Source: Bryobacteraceae bacterium
Lineage (GTDB): Bacteria > Acidobacteriota > Terriglobia > Bryobacterales > Bryobacteraceae
Direction: 5' to 3'
Assembly: GCA_026129905.1 (NCBI GenBank)
Contig: JAHCHE010000002.1
Location: 248,001-312,000 of the forward strand
Length of the DNA stretch: 64,000 nt
How positions within the stretch are numbered: position 1 is the first letter of the stretch; each line of letters starts with the position of its first letter. Under the pieces are notes generated by a model. The model was not told the origin of the DNA, did not search any database, and worked only from the letters and a program-made list of their open reading frames with translations. Shown here in pieces: positions 16,870-25,047 of the stretch. Made by a program: the position numbers and the translations under genes.

Positions 16870-18342
16870 GTGAAGGGCCCTCTGGCGGTTCCGCGACTGG
16901 TAGTGGCCGGCGCGTCGGGCAGTTCCGGCAAGACGCTGGTGTCCCTCGGCCTGGCGCTCGCCGCGCGTTCGGCCGGCGTGGCGGTGCGCGCCTTTAAGAA
17001 AGGGCCGGACTACATCGACGCGGCATGGCTCTCGTGGGCCACGGGCCATCCGGCGCGGAACCTTGACACGCAATTGATGGGGTTTCCGGCCGCCGCCGCG
17101 TGCTTCGCGCGGCGCGCCGTCCCGGATGGCGTGAACGTGGTGGAAGGCAACCGGGGACTGTTCGACGGTTCGGACGCGCGGGGAACGCACAGTACGGCGG
17201 AACTCGCCAAGTTGCTGGATGCGCCGGTGGTTCTGGCGCTCAACGCCGCCAAGATGACGCGGACGGCCGCGGCATGGGTGCTTGGCTGCCAGCGAATGGA
17301 TCCGGCTCTGGAGGTGACGGGGGTCATTCTTAACAATGTCGCAACCGGGCGGCATGAGCGGGTGGCCCGCGAGGCGATCGAGTCGGTATGCGGCGTCCCT
17401 GTCCTGGGCGCGATCCCCCGCATCGCGGATGAGGCGATGCTTCCGCAACGCCATCTCGGTCTGGCGCCTCCGGAAGAGTTTCACCACGCCGACGCGCTGG
17501 CAAAGCTTTTGCGGACGGCGTACGGTCACGTGGACCTGGAACGGCTGCTGGCGATTGCCCGGCGGGCGCGTCCGATGTGGCTGGAGCCATTTCCGCGGCA
17601 TACGAACTTGCGCCCGTCCAGGGGCGGCGCGAGCCCCCGGATCGGTTATCTCCGGGATTCGGCGTTTACGTTTTATTACCCGGATAACCTGGAAGCCCTC
17701 GAAGACGCCGGGGCGCGCCTGGCCGCGATTTCCTCGCTCGATGCAGGCCGGCTGCCGGAGGATCTGGACGCGTTGTACATCGGCGGAGGCTTCCCGGAAA
17801 CGCACGCCGCCCGGCTGGCGGCCAATCGCGGTTTCCTTGCCAGTGTCGCGGCCGCCGCCGGCCGCGGATTGCCCATCTACGCCGAGTGTGGAGGCTTGAT
17901 GCTGCTGGCCAGGGCGATTCACTGGCAGGGGCGGGCGTACGCGATGGCGGGCGTTCTGCCGTTCGACGTGAAGGTCCATCCCACGCCGCGAGGCCACGGC
18001 TACGCCGAACTGCGCGTCGACCGAACGAACCCGTTTTTCCCGGTGGGGCTGACTCTGAAGGGGCACGAATTCCACTACTCGGCGATCGCGCTCGATGGCG
18101 CCGCGCCGGCGACCGCGTGCGCCGTCTCGCGCGGGACGGGTTGTTTCGATCGCCGGGACGGGGTGCTCGCCGGCAACGTCTGGGCAGGCTACACGCACCT
18201 TCACGCGGCGGCCACGCCCGAATGGGCGGAAGGAATGGTTGATGCGGCTTTCGCACGCTCCCCCGGGCGCGCCGGCGCCGGATACATCGACACAGCAGTC
18301 TCAGACACGGAAATCTTGGTTAAGGAGGTTCTAATTCAATGA
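16870..18342 (+). CDS. dsrN: Siroheme amidase DsrN (CbiA-type cobyrinate a,c-diamide synthase family)
   Basis: A 490-residue glutamine-dependent amidotransferase. The N-terminal P-loop part has [18 protein letters not shown] and [13 protein letters not shown]. The C-terminal class I glutaminase-like part has [14 protein letters not shown], the nucleophile region [11 protein letters not shown], and a late histidine in GHEFHYSAI. In dsr loci this enzyme amidates siroheme for DsrAB. The GTG start at 16870 lies 7 nt after dsrD and the stop overlaps sat by four bases. Confidence 0.92.
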   Translation: MKGPLAVPRLVVAGASGSSGKTLVSLGLALAARSAGVAVRAFKKGPDYIDAAWLSWATGHPARNLDTQLMGFPAAAACFARRAVPDGVNVVEGNRGLFDGSDARGTHSTAELAKLLDAPVVLALNAAKMTRTAAAWVLGCQRMDPALEVTGVILNNVATGRHERVAREAIESVCGVPVLGAIPRIADEAMLPQRHLGLAPPEEFHHADALAKLLRTAYGHVDLERLLAIARRARPMWLEPFPRHTNLRPSRGGASPRIGYLRDSAFTFYYPDNLEALEDAGARLAAISSLDAGRLPEDLDALYIGGGFPETHAARLAANRGFLASVAAAAGRGLPIYAECGGLMLLARAIHWQGRAYAMAGVLPFDVKVHPTPRGHGYAELRVDRTNPFFPVGLTLKGHEFHYSAIALDGAAPATACAVSRGTGCFDRRDGVLAGNVWAGYTHLHAAATPEWAEGMVDAAFARSPGRAGAGYIDTAVSDTEILVKEVLIQ

Positions 18343-19601
18343 GTAAACTGGTGCTCCCGCACGGGAGCCAGGAACTGAAACCCCTTCTGCTCGACGGTCA
18401 GGCGCGAGCGGACGAATTGGCCAAGGCCGAGGGACTCAAGCGGGTCCCGATGACCAGCCGGGAAACGAGCGACCTCATCATGATGGGGATCGGCGCGTTC
18501 ACCCCGCTCGACGGGTTCATGGGCCGGGAGGACTGGCAGGGCGTCTGCGACGACTACGCCATGCCGACAAAGAAAGGCCTGTTCTGGCCGATTCCGATCA
18601 CCCTTTCAGCCGAGGAGAGCTACGCGGCTTCGATCGCCATTGGCGAAGAAGTGGCGCTCTGGGACGTCGAGACCGAGTCGATCATGGGCACGATGAAGGT
18701 CGCCGAGAAGTACTCGATCGACAAGGAGCACGAGTGCAGGCAGGTCTTCCGCACGGTCGATCCGGCGCACCCCGGCGTCCAGAAGGTGATGGAACAGGGC
18801 GCGGTGAACCTGGCCGGACCGGTGAAGGTCGTTTCCGAGTCGTACTATCCGCAGATGTTCGAGGGCATCTACCAACGGCCGGTCGAAGCGCGCAAGATCT
18901 TCGAGGAGCGCGGCTGGAACACCGTAGCCGCTCTTCAACTCCGCAACCCCATGCACGGCTCTCACGCGTACCTGGCCTGGATCGCCATCGAAGTCTGCGA
19001 CGGCGTCTACGTTCACCAGCTCGTCGGCAAGTTGAAGCCGGGCGACATTCCGGCCGAGGTCCGCGTGAAGGCCATTGACGCGCTGGTCAACAAATATTTC
19101 CGCAAGGACCGCGTGGTGCAGGGCGGCTATCCGATGGAGATGCGCTACGCCGGACCGCGCGAAGCGCTGCTGCATGCGGTGTTCCGTCAGAACTACGGCT
19201 GCTCGCACCTGATCGTGGGGCGCGATCACGCCGGCGTAGGCGACTACTACGGCCCGTTCGACGCGCAGAAGATCTTCAGCGAGATCCCGCCCGACGCCCT
19301 GCTGCTGCGGCCCCTGGCGATGGACTGGACGTTCTACTGCTACGAGTGCGGCTCGATGGCGTCGATGAAGACCTGCCCGCACGAGAGCAAAGCCGTCATC
19401 GACGAGAACGGCGCCTACAAGGGCGGCGCCCGGTTGTTGCTTTCCGGGACCATGCTGCGCAAGCTGATGAGCGAGGGCAAGCCGGTGCCGCCGGAATTCT
19501 CCAAGCCCGAGGTCATCGCCGTTTTGAAGGAATACTACGACCAACTGGAGGAGAAGGTGGAGGTGAAACTCCACGGTTTCGCCACCGGCACAAAGAGCTG
19601 A
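18339..19601 (+). CDS. sat: Sulfate adenylyltransferase (ATP sulfurylase)
   Basis: Activates sulfate to APS, the substrate of AprBA, or makes ATP from APS in the oxidative direction. The 420-residue single-domain form fits the dissimilatory/archaeal type. ATP-binding motifs [13 protein letters not shown] (near residue 203) and GRDHAGVG (near 294) are intact. A cysteine-rich C-terminal segment ([15 protein letters not shown]) is of the kind that binds zinc in some homologues. The ATG overlaps the dsrN stop and has an AAGGAGG site. A strong nested hairpin follows the stop. Confidence 0.97.
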   Translation: MSKLVLPHGSQELKPLLLDGQARADELAKAEGLKRVPMTSRETSDLIMMGIGAFTPLDGFMGREDWQGVCDDYAMPTKKGLFWPIPITLSAEESYAASIAIGEEVALWDVETESIMGTMKVAEKYSIDKEHECRQVFRTVDPAHPGVQKVMEQGAVNLAGPVKVVSESYYPQMFEGIYQRPVEARKIFEERGWNTVAALQLRNPMHGSHAYLAWIAIEVCDGVYVHQLVGKLKPGDIPAEVRVKAIDALVNKYFRKDRVVQGGYPMEMRYAGPREALLHAVFRQNYGCSHLIVGRDHAGVGDYYGPFDAQKIFSEIPPDALLLRPLAMDWTFYCYECGSMASMKTCPHESKAVIDENGAYKGGARLLLSGTMLRKLMSEGKPVPPEFSKPEVIAVLKEYYDQLEEKVEVKLHGFATGTKS

Positions 19602-19607
19602 GACGCG

Positions 19608-19676
19608 CGCCGGCGCCCGGCGCTCAGCGGCGGTTGTTCCTCCGGAGGCGGGCCGCTGAACGCCTCGGCGCCGGCG
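19608..19676 (+). promoter_or_regulatory. Three-tier nested hairpin after sat
   Basis: Outer arms CGCCGGCGCC (19608-19617) / GGCGCCGGCG (19667-19676), middle arms TCAGCGGC (19624-19631) / GCCGCTGA (19652-19659) and the inner palindrome CCTCCGGAGG (19639-19648) form one stacked structure. It fills the 100-nt gap between sat and the macro-domain gene. There is no T-run. It could separate expression of the sat part from the downstream electron-transfer genes by partial termination or mRNA stabilisation. Confidence 0.5.
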
Positions 19677-19701
19677 GACCGGTTTACGCGCGGAGGCGCC
19701 T

Positions 19702-20250
19702 ATGACTGCGACAGCGGCCACTGAGCCGATCGAGAAGACCATCCACCGGTCGGCGCTCCGGCTGGAACGCGGCGACCTGACCCAGCTTGAAGTGGACGCC
19801 ATCGTTTTCTACGCCAAGGAGACTCTGGAACTCGGCTCCGGCTTCGGGGGAGCGATCCACGCGCGGGGCGGCGAGACGATCAAGAAAGAACTGGCCGCGC
19901 TCGGCCCGGTGGCGGTAGGCGAGGCGGTGACCACCACCGCCGGCAGGCTGCCCGCGAAGTGGATCGTCCATGCCTGCGGCCCGAAGTTTCAGGAGCCGGA
20001 CATGGAAGCGAAGCTGCGCCGGTGCATGTTGTCGGCCCTGCGGGCGGCCGAGGAGCGAGGGGCGAAAACCATCGCCTTTCCCCCGATGGGGGCCGGCTTC
20101 TATGGAGTGCCGCTCGAACGGTGCGCCCGCGCGATGCTGGAAGCAATCCGCGAATTTCTGGCCGCGGGCGGCGCGCTGGAAGCCATTGTCGTCTGCGTGG
20201 CGGACCGGCGCGAGTACGGGGCGTTTCGCCCGCTTTTCGAGGGGCTATAA
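19702..20250 (+). CDS. Divergent macro-domain protein
   Basis: A 182-residue single macro domain. ERGDLTQLEVDAIVFYA aligns with the usual strand leading to NAAN, but here the position reads FYAKE. The loop GSGFGGAIHARGG and the second phosphate loop FPPMGAGFYGVPLE are kept. Macro domains bind ADP-ribose and related adenosine diphosphates; loss of the canonical asparagine suggests altered or no hydrolase activity. It is co-directional, 11 nt from the next gene, and sits between sat and the DsrMK-like genes. A link to nucleotide by-products of sulfate activation is speculation. Confidence 0.85.
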   Translation: MTATAATEPIEKTIHRSALRLERGDLTQLEVDAIVFYAKETLELGSGFGGAIHARGGETIKKELAALGPVAVGEAVTTTAGRLPAKWIVHACGPKFQEPDMEAKLRRCMLSALRAAEERGAKTIAFPPMGAGFYGVPLERCARAMLEAIREFLAAGGALEAIVVCVADRREYGAFRPLFEGL

Positions 20251-20261
20251 GGGAGGACGCG

Positions 20262-20951
20262 ATGCACGAACCCAGTCCGTTTCTGGATTTCGCGCAAGAC
20301 AAGCTGCAGATCGGGGCGCTGTTGTTCATGGCCCTGGTCTATTCGCTAAAGATCCGCTGGATACTCAAGTTCCCGGCCGGCCGCGACCGCCAGGCGCCGA
20401 GCGGGAATCCGGAGAAAAACGCCTCACGGGGCGCCTGGTACTCGCTGCTGAACATCGCCATGCCGTGGGCCATGCCCAGCACCCGCAACCGCCCGCTCTT
20501 CTACGCGCAATTTGTCGCGTTTCATCTCGGCGTGGCGGCTTCCATCCTGATGTCGTTCCTGATACCATACGCGCCGCGGACCATCGCCTCGGCCCCGGCC
20601 GTCCTGGCGCTCCAGGTCGTCTTCGCCATGGCCTGCATCGTTGGGATTCTGCGGCTGTACCGGCGGATCGCCGATCCGTACATCCGCGCCATCAGTTCGC
20701 CCGACGATTACTTTTCGCTCGCCCTGCTGATCGTCTGGCTGGGCTTCAGCTTTCTGGCGGCGCCCAACCGGCCCGCGGAAGGCGAACGCGCGTTGATCGC
20801 CTATTTCCTGCTGACTGCGTTCTTCCTCGTGTACGTTCCGTTCAGCAAGATTTCGCACTACCTCTACTATCCGTTCGCGCGATGGTACCTCGGCAAGACG
20901 CTAGGGCATCGCGGCGTGTACCCCGTCCAACGCCAGGAAGCCGGCGCCTAG
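20262..20951 (+). CDS. DsrM/NarI-like membrane subunit, first copy
   Basis: A 229-residue protein with about five transmembrane helices (for example IGALLFMALVYSLKI and FVAFHLGVAASILMSFLI). It resembles the gamma-subunit-type cytochrome b partner of HdrD-like Fe-S proteins (DsrM, TmcC, HdrE). Histidines in the helices could bind heme. The closing helix region VPFSKISHYLYYPFARWYLG matches the family. The ATG at 20262 lies 11 nt after the macro gene. Its partner is the Fe-S receiver fusion 12 nt downstream. Confidence 0.8.
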   Translation: MHEPSPFLDFAQDKLQIGALLFMALVYSLKIRWILKFPAGRDRQAPSGNPEKNASRGAWYSLLNIAMPWAMPSTRNRPLFYAQFVAFHLGVAASILMSFLIPYAPRTIASAPAVLALQVVFAMACIVGILRLYRRIADPYIRAISSPDDYFSLALLIVWLGFSFLAAPNRPAEGERALIAYFLLTAFFLVYVPFSKISHYLYYPFARWYLGKTLGHRGVYPVQRQEAGA

Positions 20952-20963
20952 AAGGAGAAGCGC

Positions 20964-22697
20964 ATGCCCCCAGCCAGGTCCTACAAAGCGCAAAAAGTCA
21001 TCGACCGGTTCCAGCAGAAGCTCAACCGGCAGGCGATGCTGTCGCTCGCCGCCTGCGTGCATTGCGGCCTGTGCACGGACCAGTGCCATTACGTGCTTGC
21101 GAACCCCGGCGACCCCACCTACGCTCCGGCCTACAAAGCCGACCGCTTGCGAAAGCTTTTCAAGGCGCACGTGGATTGGACCGGGCGCCTCATCCCGCGG
21201 TGGGTCGGCGGCCGCAGCGTCTATTCCGACGAGGAACTGGAAGAACTTAAGGATGTCGTTTTCGGCAAGTGCACCAACTGCCGCCGCTGTTCGCTCAACT
21301 GCCCGATGGGCGTCGACATGGCTTCCTTCAACCGTCTGGCGCGCGGGCTGCTGGTGCATGTGGGCGTGATGCCCGAGGGCGTCGCGGTGGTCGCCAAGGA
21401 TCAGTGGGAAATCGGCAACCAGATGGGCGTGCTGAAGGAAGACTACCTCGAGACGCTTCAGTGGATGGAAGAGGAGCTGCAATCGGAATACAACGATCCC
21501 TCGATCCGCATTCCGGTGGACAAGAGGGACGCCGAGATCGTCTACGCGATCAATCCCCGCGAGGCGAAGTACGACCCGCGGACGATCGGCGAAGCGGCGG
21601 CCATCTTCCATTTCGCCGGCGAGAACTGGACCATGGCCAGCGAGGGCTGGGACATGACCAACTTCGGGTTGTTCAACGGCGACGACGAACTCGGCGCGGC
21701 GTGCGCGGCGCGCGTCTACGACGCGGTGGAAGGCTTGCGCGGCCGCAAGCTCGTCGTTTCCGAATGCGGGCACGGATACCGCTCGACGCGCTGCGAGGGA
21801 CCGAACTGGGCGCGGCGGGACCTGAAGTTCGAAATGGAAAGCTCCGTCGTCACCATGCTCCGCTACATCAAGGAAGGCCGGATCGCGGTGGACAAGACGC
21901 GCAACCCGCTTCCGGCCACCTACCACGACTCGTGCAACAACGCGCGGAGTTGCGGCATGACCGAGGAGCCCCGCGAACTGCTCCGCCTGGTCACCACGGA
22001 TTTCCGCGAGATGTACCCGAACCGGGCCGAGAACTTCTGCTGCACGGGCGGGGGCGGAGCGATGTCGATGTCCGAGTACGCCCCGCGCCGCCTGAAGTCG
22101 GCGAAGGTCAAGGCGGACCAGCTCCGGGCGACCGGAGCGAAGGTGGTGGTCACCTCCTGTCACAACTGCGTGGACGGCCTGTTCGACCTCATCCGCCATT
22201 ACAAGCTGGACATGCAGGTGAAGCTCCTGGTGAGCCTGGTCGCCAATGCCTTGACGCCGCCGGAGCGCCGGATCAAGCGGCGGCCGCTGGAGGGCTTCCG
22301 CATCCTGGTGATCGACGACGAGCCCGACGTCCGGATCTACCTGTCGAAGCTCTTCGAGGAGAACGGATGCGCGGTGACCGACGCGCCGGACGCCAACCAG
22401 GCCATGCGCGCCATTCGCGCCCAGCCGCCCGATCTCATCACCCTGGACCTCGTCCTGCCCAAGAAGACGGGCGAAAAGCTCTATTGGGAACTGAAGAAGG
22501 ACGAGCGCTTCGCGCGCATCCCGATCGTGGTCGTTTCCGGCTACGCGGCCATCGACCATCCGAAGATCGACTTCCACAAGTTCATCGCCGAAAAAGCTCT
22601 TCCGCCTCCGGAGGGCTTCCTGGAAAAGCCGGTGGACGTCGAGAAGCTGATCGAAACCGTCCATCAGTCGCTGCTGGAAAGCCGGTTCTCCGGCTAG
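20964..22697 (+). CDS. DsrK/HdrD-like Fe-S oxidoreductase with C-terminal receiver domain
   Basis: A 577-residue fusion. Residues about 25-115 hold two ferredoxin clusters (CVHCGLCTDQC and CTNCRRCSLNCP). Two CCG-type cysteine-rich motifs follow (TYHDSCNNARSCG with FCCTGGGG, then TSCHNCVDG), as in HdrD, TmcB and DsrK, which bind the catalytic non-cubane cluster. From about residue 445 a full CheY-like receiver begins: LVIDDEPDVR, the phosphoacceptor strand LITLDLVLP, VVVSG and FLEKPVD. The receiver closely resembles the stand-alone one at 23763. A response-regulator domain on a respiratory Fe-S subunit implies phosphorylation control. There is no stop between the parts and no sign of a frameshift artefact. 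Confidence 0.9.
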   Translation: MPPARSYKAQKVIDRFQQKLNRQAMLSLAACVHCGLCTDQCHYVLANPGDPTYAPAYKADRLRKLFKAHVDWTGRLIPRWVGGRSVYSDEELEELKDVVFGKCTNCRRCSLNCPMGVDMASFNRLARGLLVHVGVMPEGVAVVAKDQWEIGNQMGVLKEDYLETLQWMEEELQSEYNDPSIRIPVDKRDAEIVYAINPREAKYDPRTIGEAAAIFHFAGENWTMASEGWDMTNFGLFNGDDELGAACAARVYDAVEGLRGRKLVVSECGHGYRSTRCEGPNWARRDLKFEMESSVVTMLRYIKEGRIAVDKTRNPLPATYHDSCNNARSCGMTEEPRELLRLVTTDFREMYPNRAENFCCTGGGGAMSMSEYAPRRLKSAKVKADQLRATGAKVVVTSCHNCVDGLFDLIRHYKLDMQVKLLVSLVANALTPPERRIKRRPLEGFRILVIDDEPDVRIYLSKLFEENGCAVTDAPDANQAMRAIRAQPPDLITLDLVLPKKTGEKLYWELKKDERFARIPIVVVSGYAAIDHPKIDFHKFIAEKALPPPEGFLEKPVDVEKLIETVHQSLLESRFSG

Positions 22698-22710
22698 TGA
22701 GGGATCCCCG

Positions 22711-23766
22711 ATGGCGGATGCCGGCCTGAAGCCCTGCCGCAACCTGATCGACGAGGTCCCGTGTTTTATCTCGGTGCAGGACCGCGATCTGCGGATCATC
22801 GAGGCCAATCGTACGTTCGTCGAGAGCTTCGGCTCGCGAATAGGGGCGCACTGCTACGAGGTATACAAGCGGCGGAGCGACCGGTGCCCCGACTGTCCCG
22901 TGCTGGAAACCTTCGACGACGGCAAGCGCCACGCGGACGAGCACGTCTGGATCGACAGCTCCGGCAAGGAGATGTACGTCGTCGTGCACACCTCCCCGAT
23001 CCGCGATTCGCTCGGCGAGATCACGGCGGTGATGGAAGTTTCCGACGATATCACGGAACTCCGCACCTTGCAGGACAAACTGGCCGCGCTCGGCGGCCTC
23101 GTTAGCAGCATCGCGCACAGCATCAAGAACATGCTCGAAGGTCTGCGCGGCGGCGTTTACATCGTGAACCTCGGCCTGCGCGACAACAACCAGCGCGACA
23201 TCCGCACCGGCTGGGAGATGGTCGAGAGGAACGTCGGGCGGCTGTCGGCCATGATCCTCGACATGCTCTACTGCTCCAAGGACCGGGCGCCGCGCCGGCT
23301 GCCCGTCTCCGTTTCGGCGGTGGCAAAAGAGGTCGCGCAGTTGTTCGCGCCGCGCGCCGCCGAGCGTTCCATCCGCCTGGATGCGGAGATCGCCGGCGAA
23401 GCGCTGACCGTCCCGGGCGAGCCCAAAGACGTTCACTCGCTTATTTCGAACCTGCTGGCCAATGCCATCGACGCGTGCGCCGCCGACGAGAGCGACGACA
23501 AGGAATCCCGCGTCGTCGTCCGGGTTCTCTCGGAAGGCAACCATGCGGTCGTCGAAGTGGAAGACAACGGACCCGGAATGGACGACGAGACCCGCGCCCG
23601 GCTGTTCAGCCGGTTCTTTTCCACCAAGGGCGGCCTGGGCACCGGTCTGGGACTGATGGTGGCGCACAAGGTGGCCACCGAGCACGGCGGAACCATCGCT
23701 GTGCGATCCGCTCCCGGTGAAGGAGCGACTTTCACCGTGCGGCTTCCGATGGAGGTTCATCAATGA
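22711..23766 (+). CDS. Cytoplasmic PAS-domain sensor histidine kinase with Cys-rich PAS
   Basis: A 351-residue kinase without transmembrane segments. An N-terminal PAS domain (residues about 8-115) contains CYEVYKRRSDRCPDCPV, three cysteines suited to bind a redox cofactor or metal. The H-box is SIAHSIKNMLEGL (about 133-145). HATPase boxes are LLANAIDACA, VEDNGPGMDDE and GTGLGLMVAHKVA. The gene lies 13 nt after the receiver fusion and overlaps the next receiver gene (ATGA). It probably phosphorylates both receivers in response to cellular redox or sulfur state. Confidence 0.92.
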   Translation: MADAGLKPCRNLIDEVPCFISVQDRDLRIIEANRTFVESFGSRIGAHCYEVYKRRSDRCPDCPVLETFDDGKRHADEHVWIDSSGKEMYVVVHTSPIRDSLGEITAVMEVSDDITELRTLQDKLAALGGLVSSIAHSIKNMLEGLRGGVYIVNLGLRDNNQRDIRTGWEMVERNVGRLSAMILDMLYCSKDRAPRRLPVSVSAVAKEVAQLFAPRAAERSIRLDAEIAGEALTVPGEPKDVHSLISNLLANAIDACAADESDDKESRVVVRVLSEGNHAVVEVEDNGPGMDDETRARLFSRFFSTKGGLGTGLGLMVAHKVATEHGGTIAVRSAPGEGATFTVRLPMEVHQ

Positions 23767-24152
23767 AGAAGATCCTGGTTGTGGACGACGAGCAGGACGT
23801 CCGCGTGTACCTGACGCGGCTGTTCGAAGAAAACGGCTACCAGGTCTCCTGCGCCGGCGACGGCGACAAGGCTCTCGATGCGCTCGGCGCCGACAAGCCC
23901 GATCTCATCACGCTCGACATCTCGATGCCCCACAAGTCCGGGGCGAAATTCTATCGCCAGGTCCGGTCGGAGCCGGAATTGAGCGGCATTCCGGTCGTAC
24001 TGGTGACTGGCGTCACCGGTCCCACCGGGGATCCGGCCGACACCGAACGATTCTACAGCACGCGGCGCGGCGTTCCCCGCCCGGACGGCTTTGTCGCCAA
24101 ACCGATCGACCGGGACGAAATGATCGCCGTCGTCAAGCGGCTTATCGGGTGA
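23763..24152 (+). CDS. Stand-alone receiver-domain response regulator
   Basis: A 129-residue single CheY-like domain: ILVVDDEQDVRVYL, the phosphoacceptor strand LITLDISMP, VVLVTG and FVAKPID. It has no DNA-binding output. It is nearly collinear with the receiver fused to the upstream Fe-S protein, including an insertion before the last strand (RRGVPRPDGFVAKP against ALPPPEGFLEKP), so the two arose by duplication. It could act as a phosphate sink or dock onto the second DsrMK-like module immediately downstream. Confidence 0.9.
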   Translation: MKKILVVDDEQDVRVYLTRLFEENGYQVSCAGDGDKALDALGADKPDLITLDISMPHKSGAKFYRQVRSEPELSGIPVVLVTGVTGPTGDPADTERFYSTRRGVPRPDGFVAKPIDRDEMIAVVKRLIG

Positions 24153-24156
24153 CCCA

Positions 24157-25047
24157 ATGGCTATCGTCTTATCCTTTGCTATTTATGGCGCGGCGCTGGT
24201 ATTTATTCTCGGCTGCGCCATGCGGGCATGGAAGTATGCGCGCATGCCCGTTCACCTCAGGTGGGAACTCTACCCGGTTCCGCACGAGGAGCCCGAGCTG
24301 GTGGGACACGGCGGCTCGTCCTTCGAGACGCTGAACTGGTGGAACAAGCCGGCGCGCTTTCACCTCTGGGGCGAGGTGCGGTTCATGGTTCCCGAGATGG
24401 TGTTCCTCAAGGGGCTTTGGGAATTCAACCGGCGGCTGTGGCTGTGCTCGTTTCCGTTTCACTTTGGACTTTACCTGCTGGCGGCCGCGGCGGCGCTCCT
24501 GTTGGTAACGCCCGAGCGATGGTCTTGGGCATATGAGGCCACGGCGGTCGCCGGTTCGGCGCTCGCCATTGGCGGCGCGGCGGGGCTGCTGATCCGCCGG
24601 CTGGCCACGCGCGAGTTGCGGATCTACACCAGGCCCGGGGACATCTTTAACCTTGCGTTTTTCATCGTGACGCTGTGCCTGCTGCTGGCCGCCTGGGCCT
24701 CGCAGCCGTCCGGAACGCCCGGACTGCGCACGATTCTTGGGAGCCTGCTGACGTTCGATTCCGCCGTCCAGGTTCCGCCGTTGCTGGCGGCCGGCTTGGG
24801 TCTTGCGGCCCTGCTGGCGGCGTACATACCCTTCACCCATATGTCGCATTTCATCGCCAAGTACTTCACGTACCACTCCGTGCGTTGGGACGATTCCTCC
24901 GTCTTCCGGGATCCCGACCTGCCGCGCAAGATCGCCCAGTACCTATCGTACCGGCCGGCGTGGTCGGCGCCGCACATCGGCGCGAATGGGACGAAAACCT
25001 GGGCTGACGTGGCCGCCGCCAATCCGGCGCGCGAGGGAAAGCGATGA
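24157..25047 (+). CDS. dsrM: DsrM/NarI-like membrane subunit, second copy
   Basis: A 296-residue membrane protein with about five or six helices, starting with an uncleaved helix (LSFAIYGAALVFILGCAM). Segments such as PFHFGLYLLAAAA and PFTHMSHFIAKYFTYHSVRWDD carry histidines placed like heme ligands in NarI/DsrM. The cytoplasmic piece MVFLKGLWEFNRRLW is typical of DsrM-like proteins. Its stop overlaps the start of the DsrK-like gene (ATGA), the usual MK coupling. Assignment to true DsrM rather than TmcC/HmcE is uncertain because dsrJOP are not adjacent. Confidence 0.78.
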   Translation: MAIVLSFAIYGAALVFILGCAMRAWKYARMPVHLRWELYPVPHEEPELVGHGGSSFETLNWWNKPARFHLWGEVRFMVPEMVFLKGLWEFNRRLWLCSFPFHFGLYLLAAAAALLLVTPERWSWAYEATAVAGSALAIGGAAGLLIRRLATRELRIYTRPGDIFNLAFFIVTLCLLLAAWASQPSGTPGLRTILGSLLTFDSAVQVPPLLAAGLGLAALLAAYIPFTHMSHFIAKYFTYHSVRWDDSSVFRDPDLPRKIAQYLSYRPAWSAPHIGANGTKTWADVAAANPAREGKR

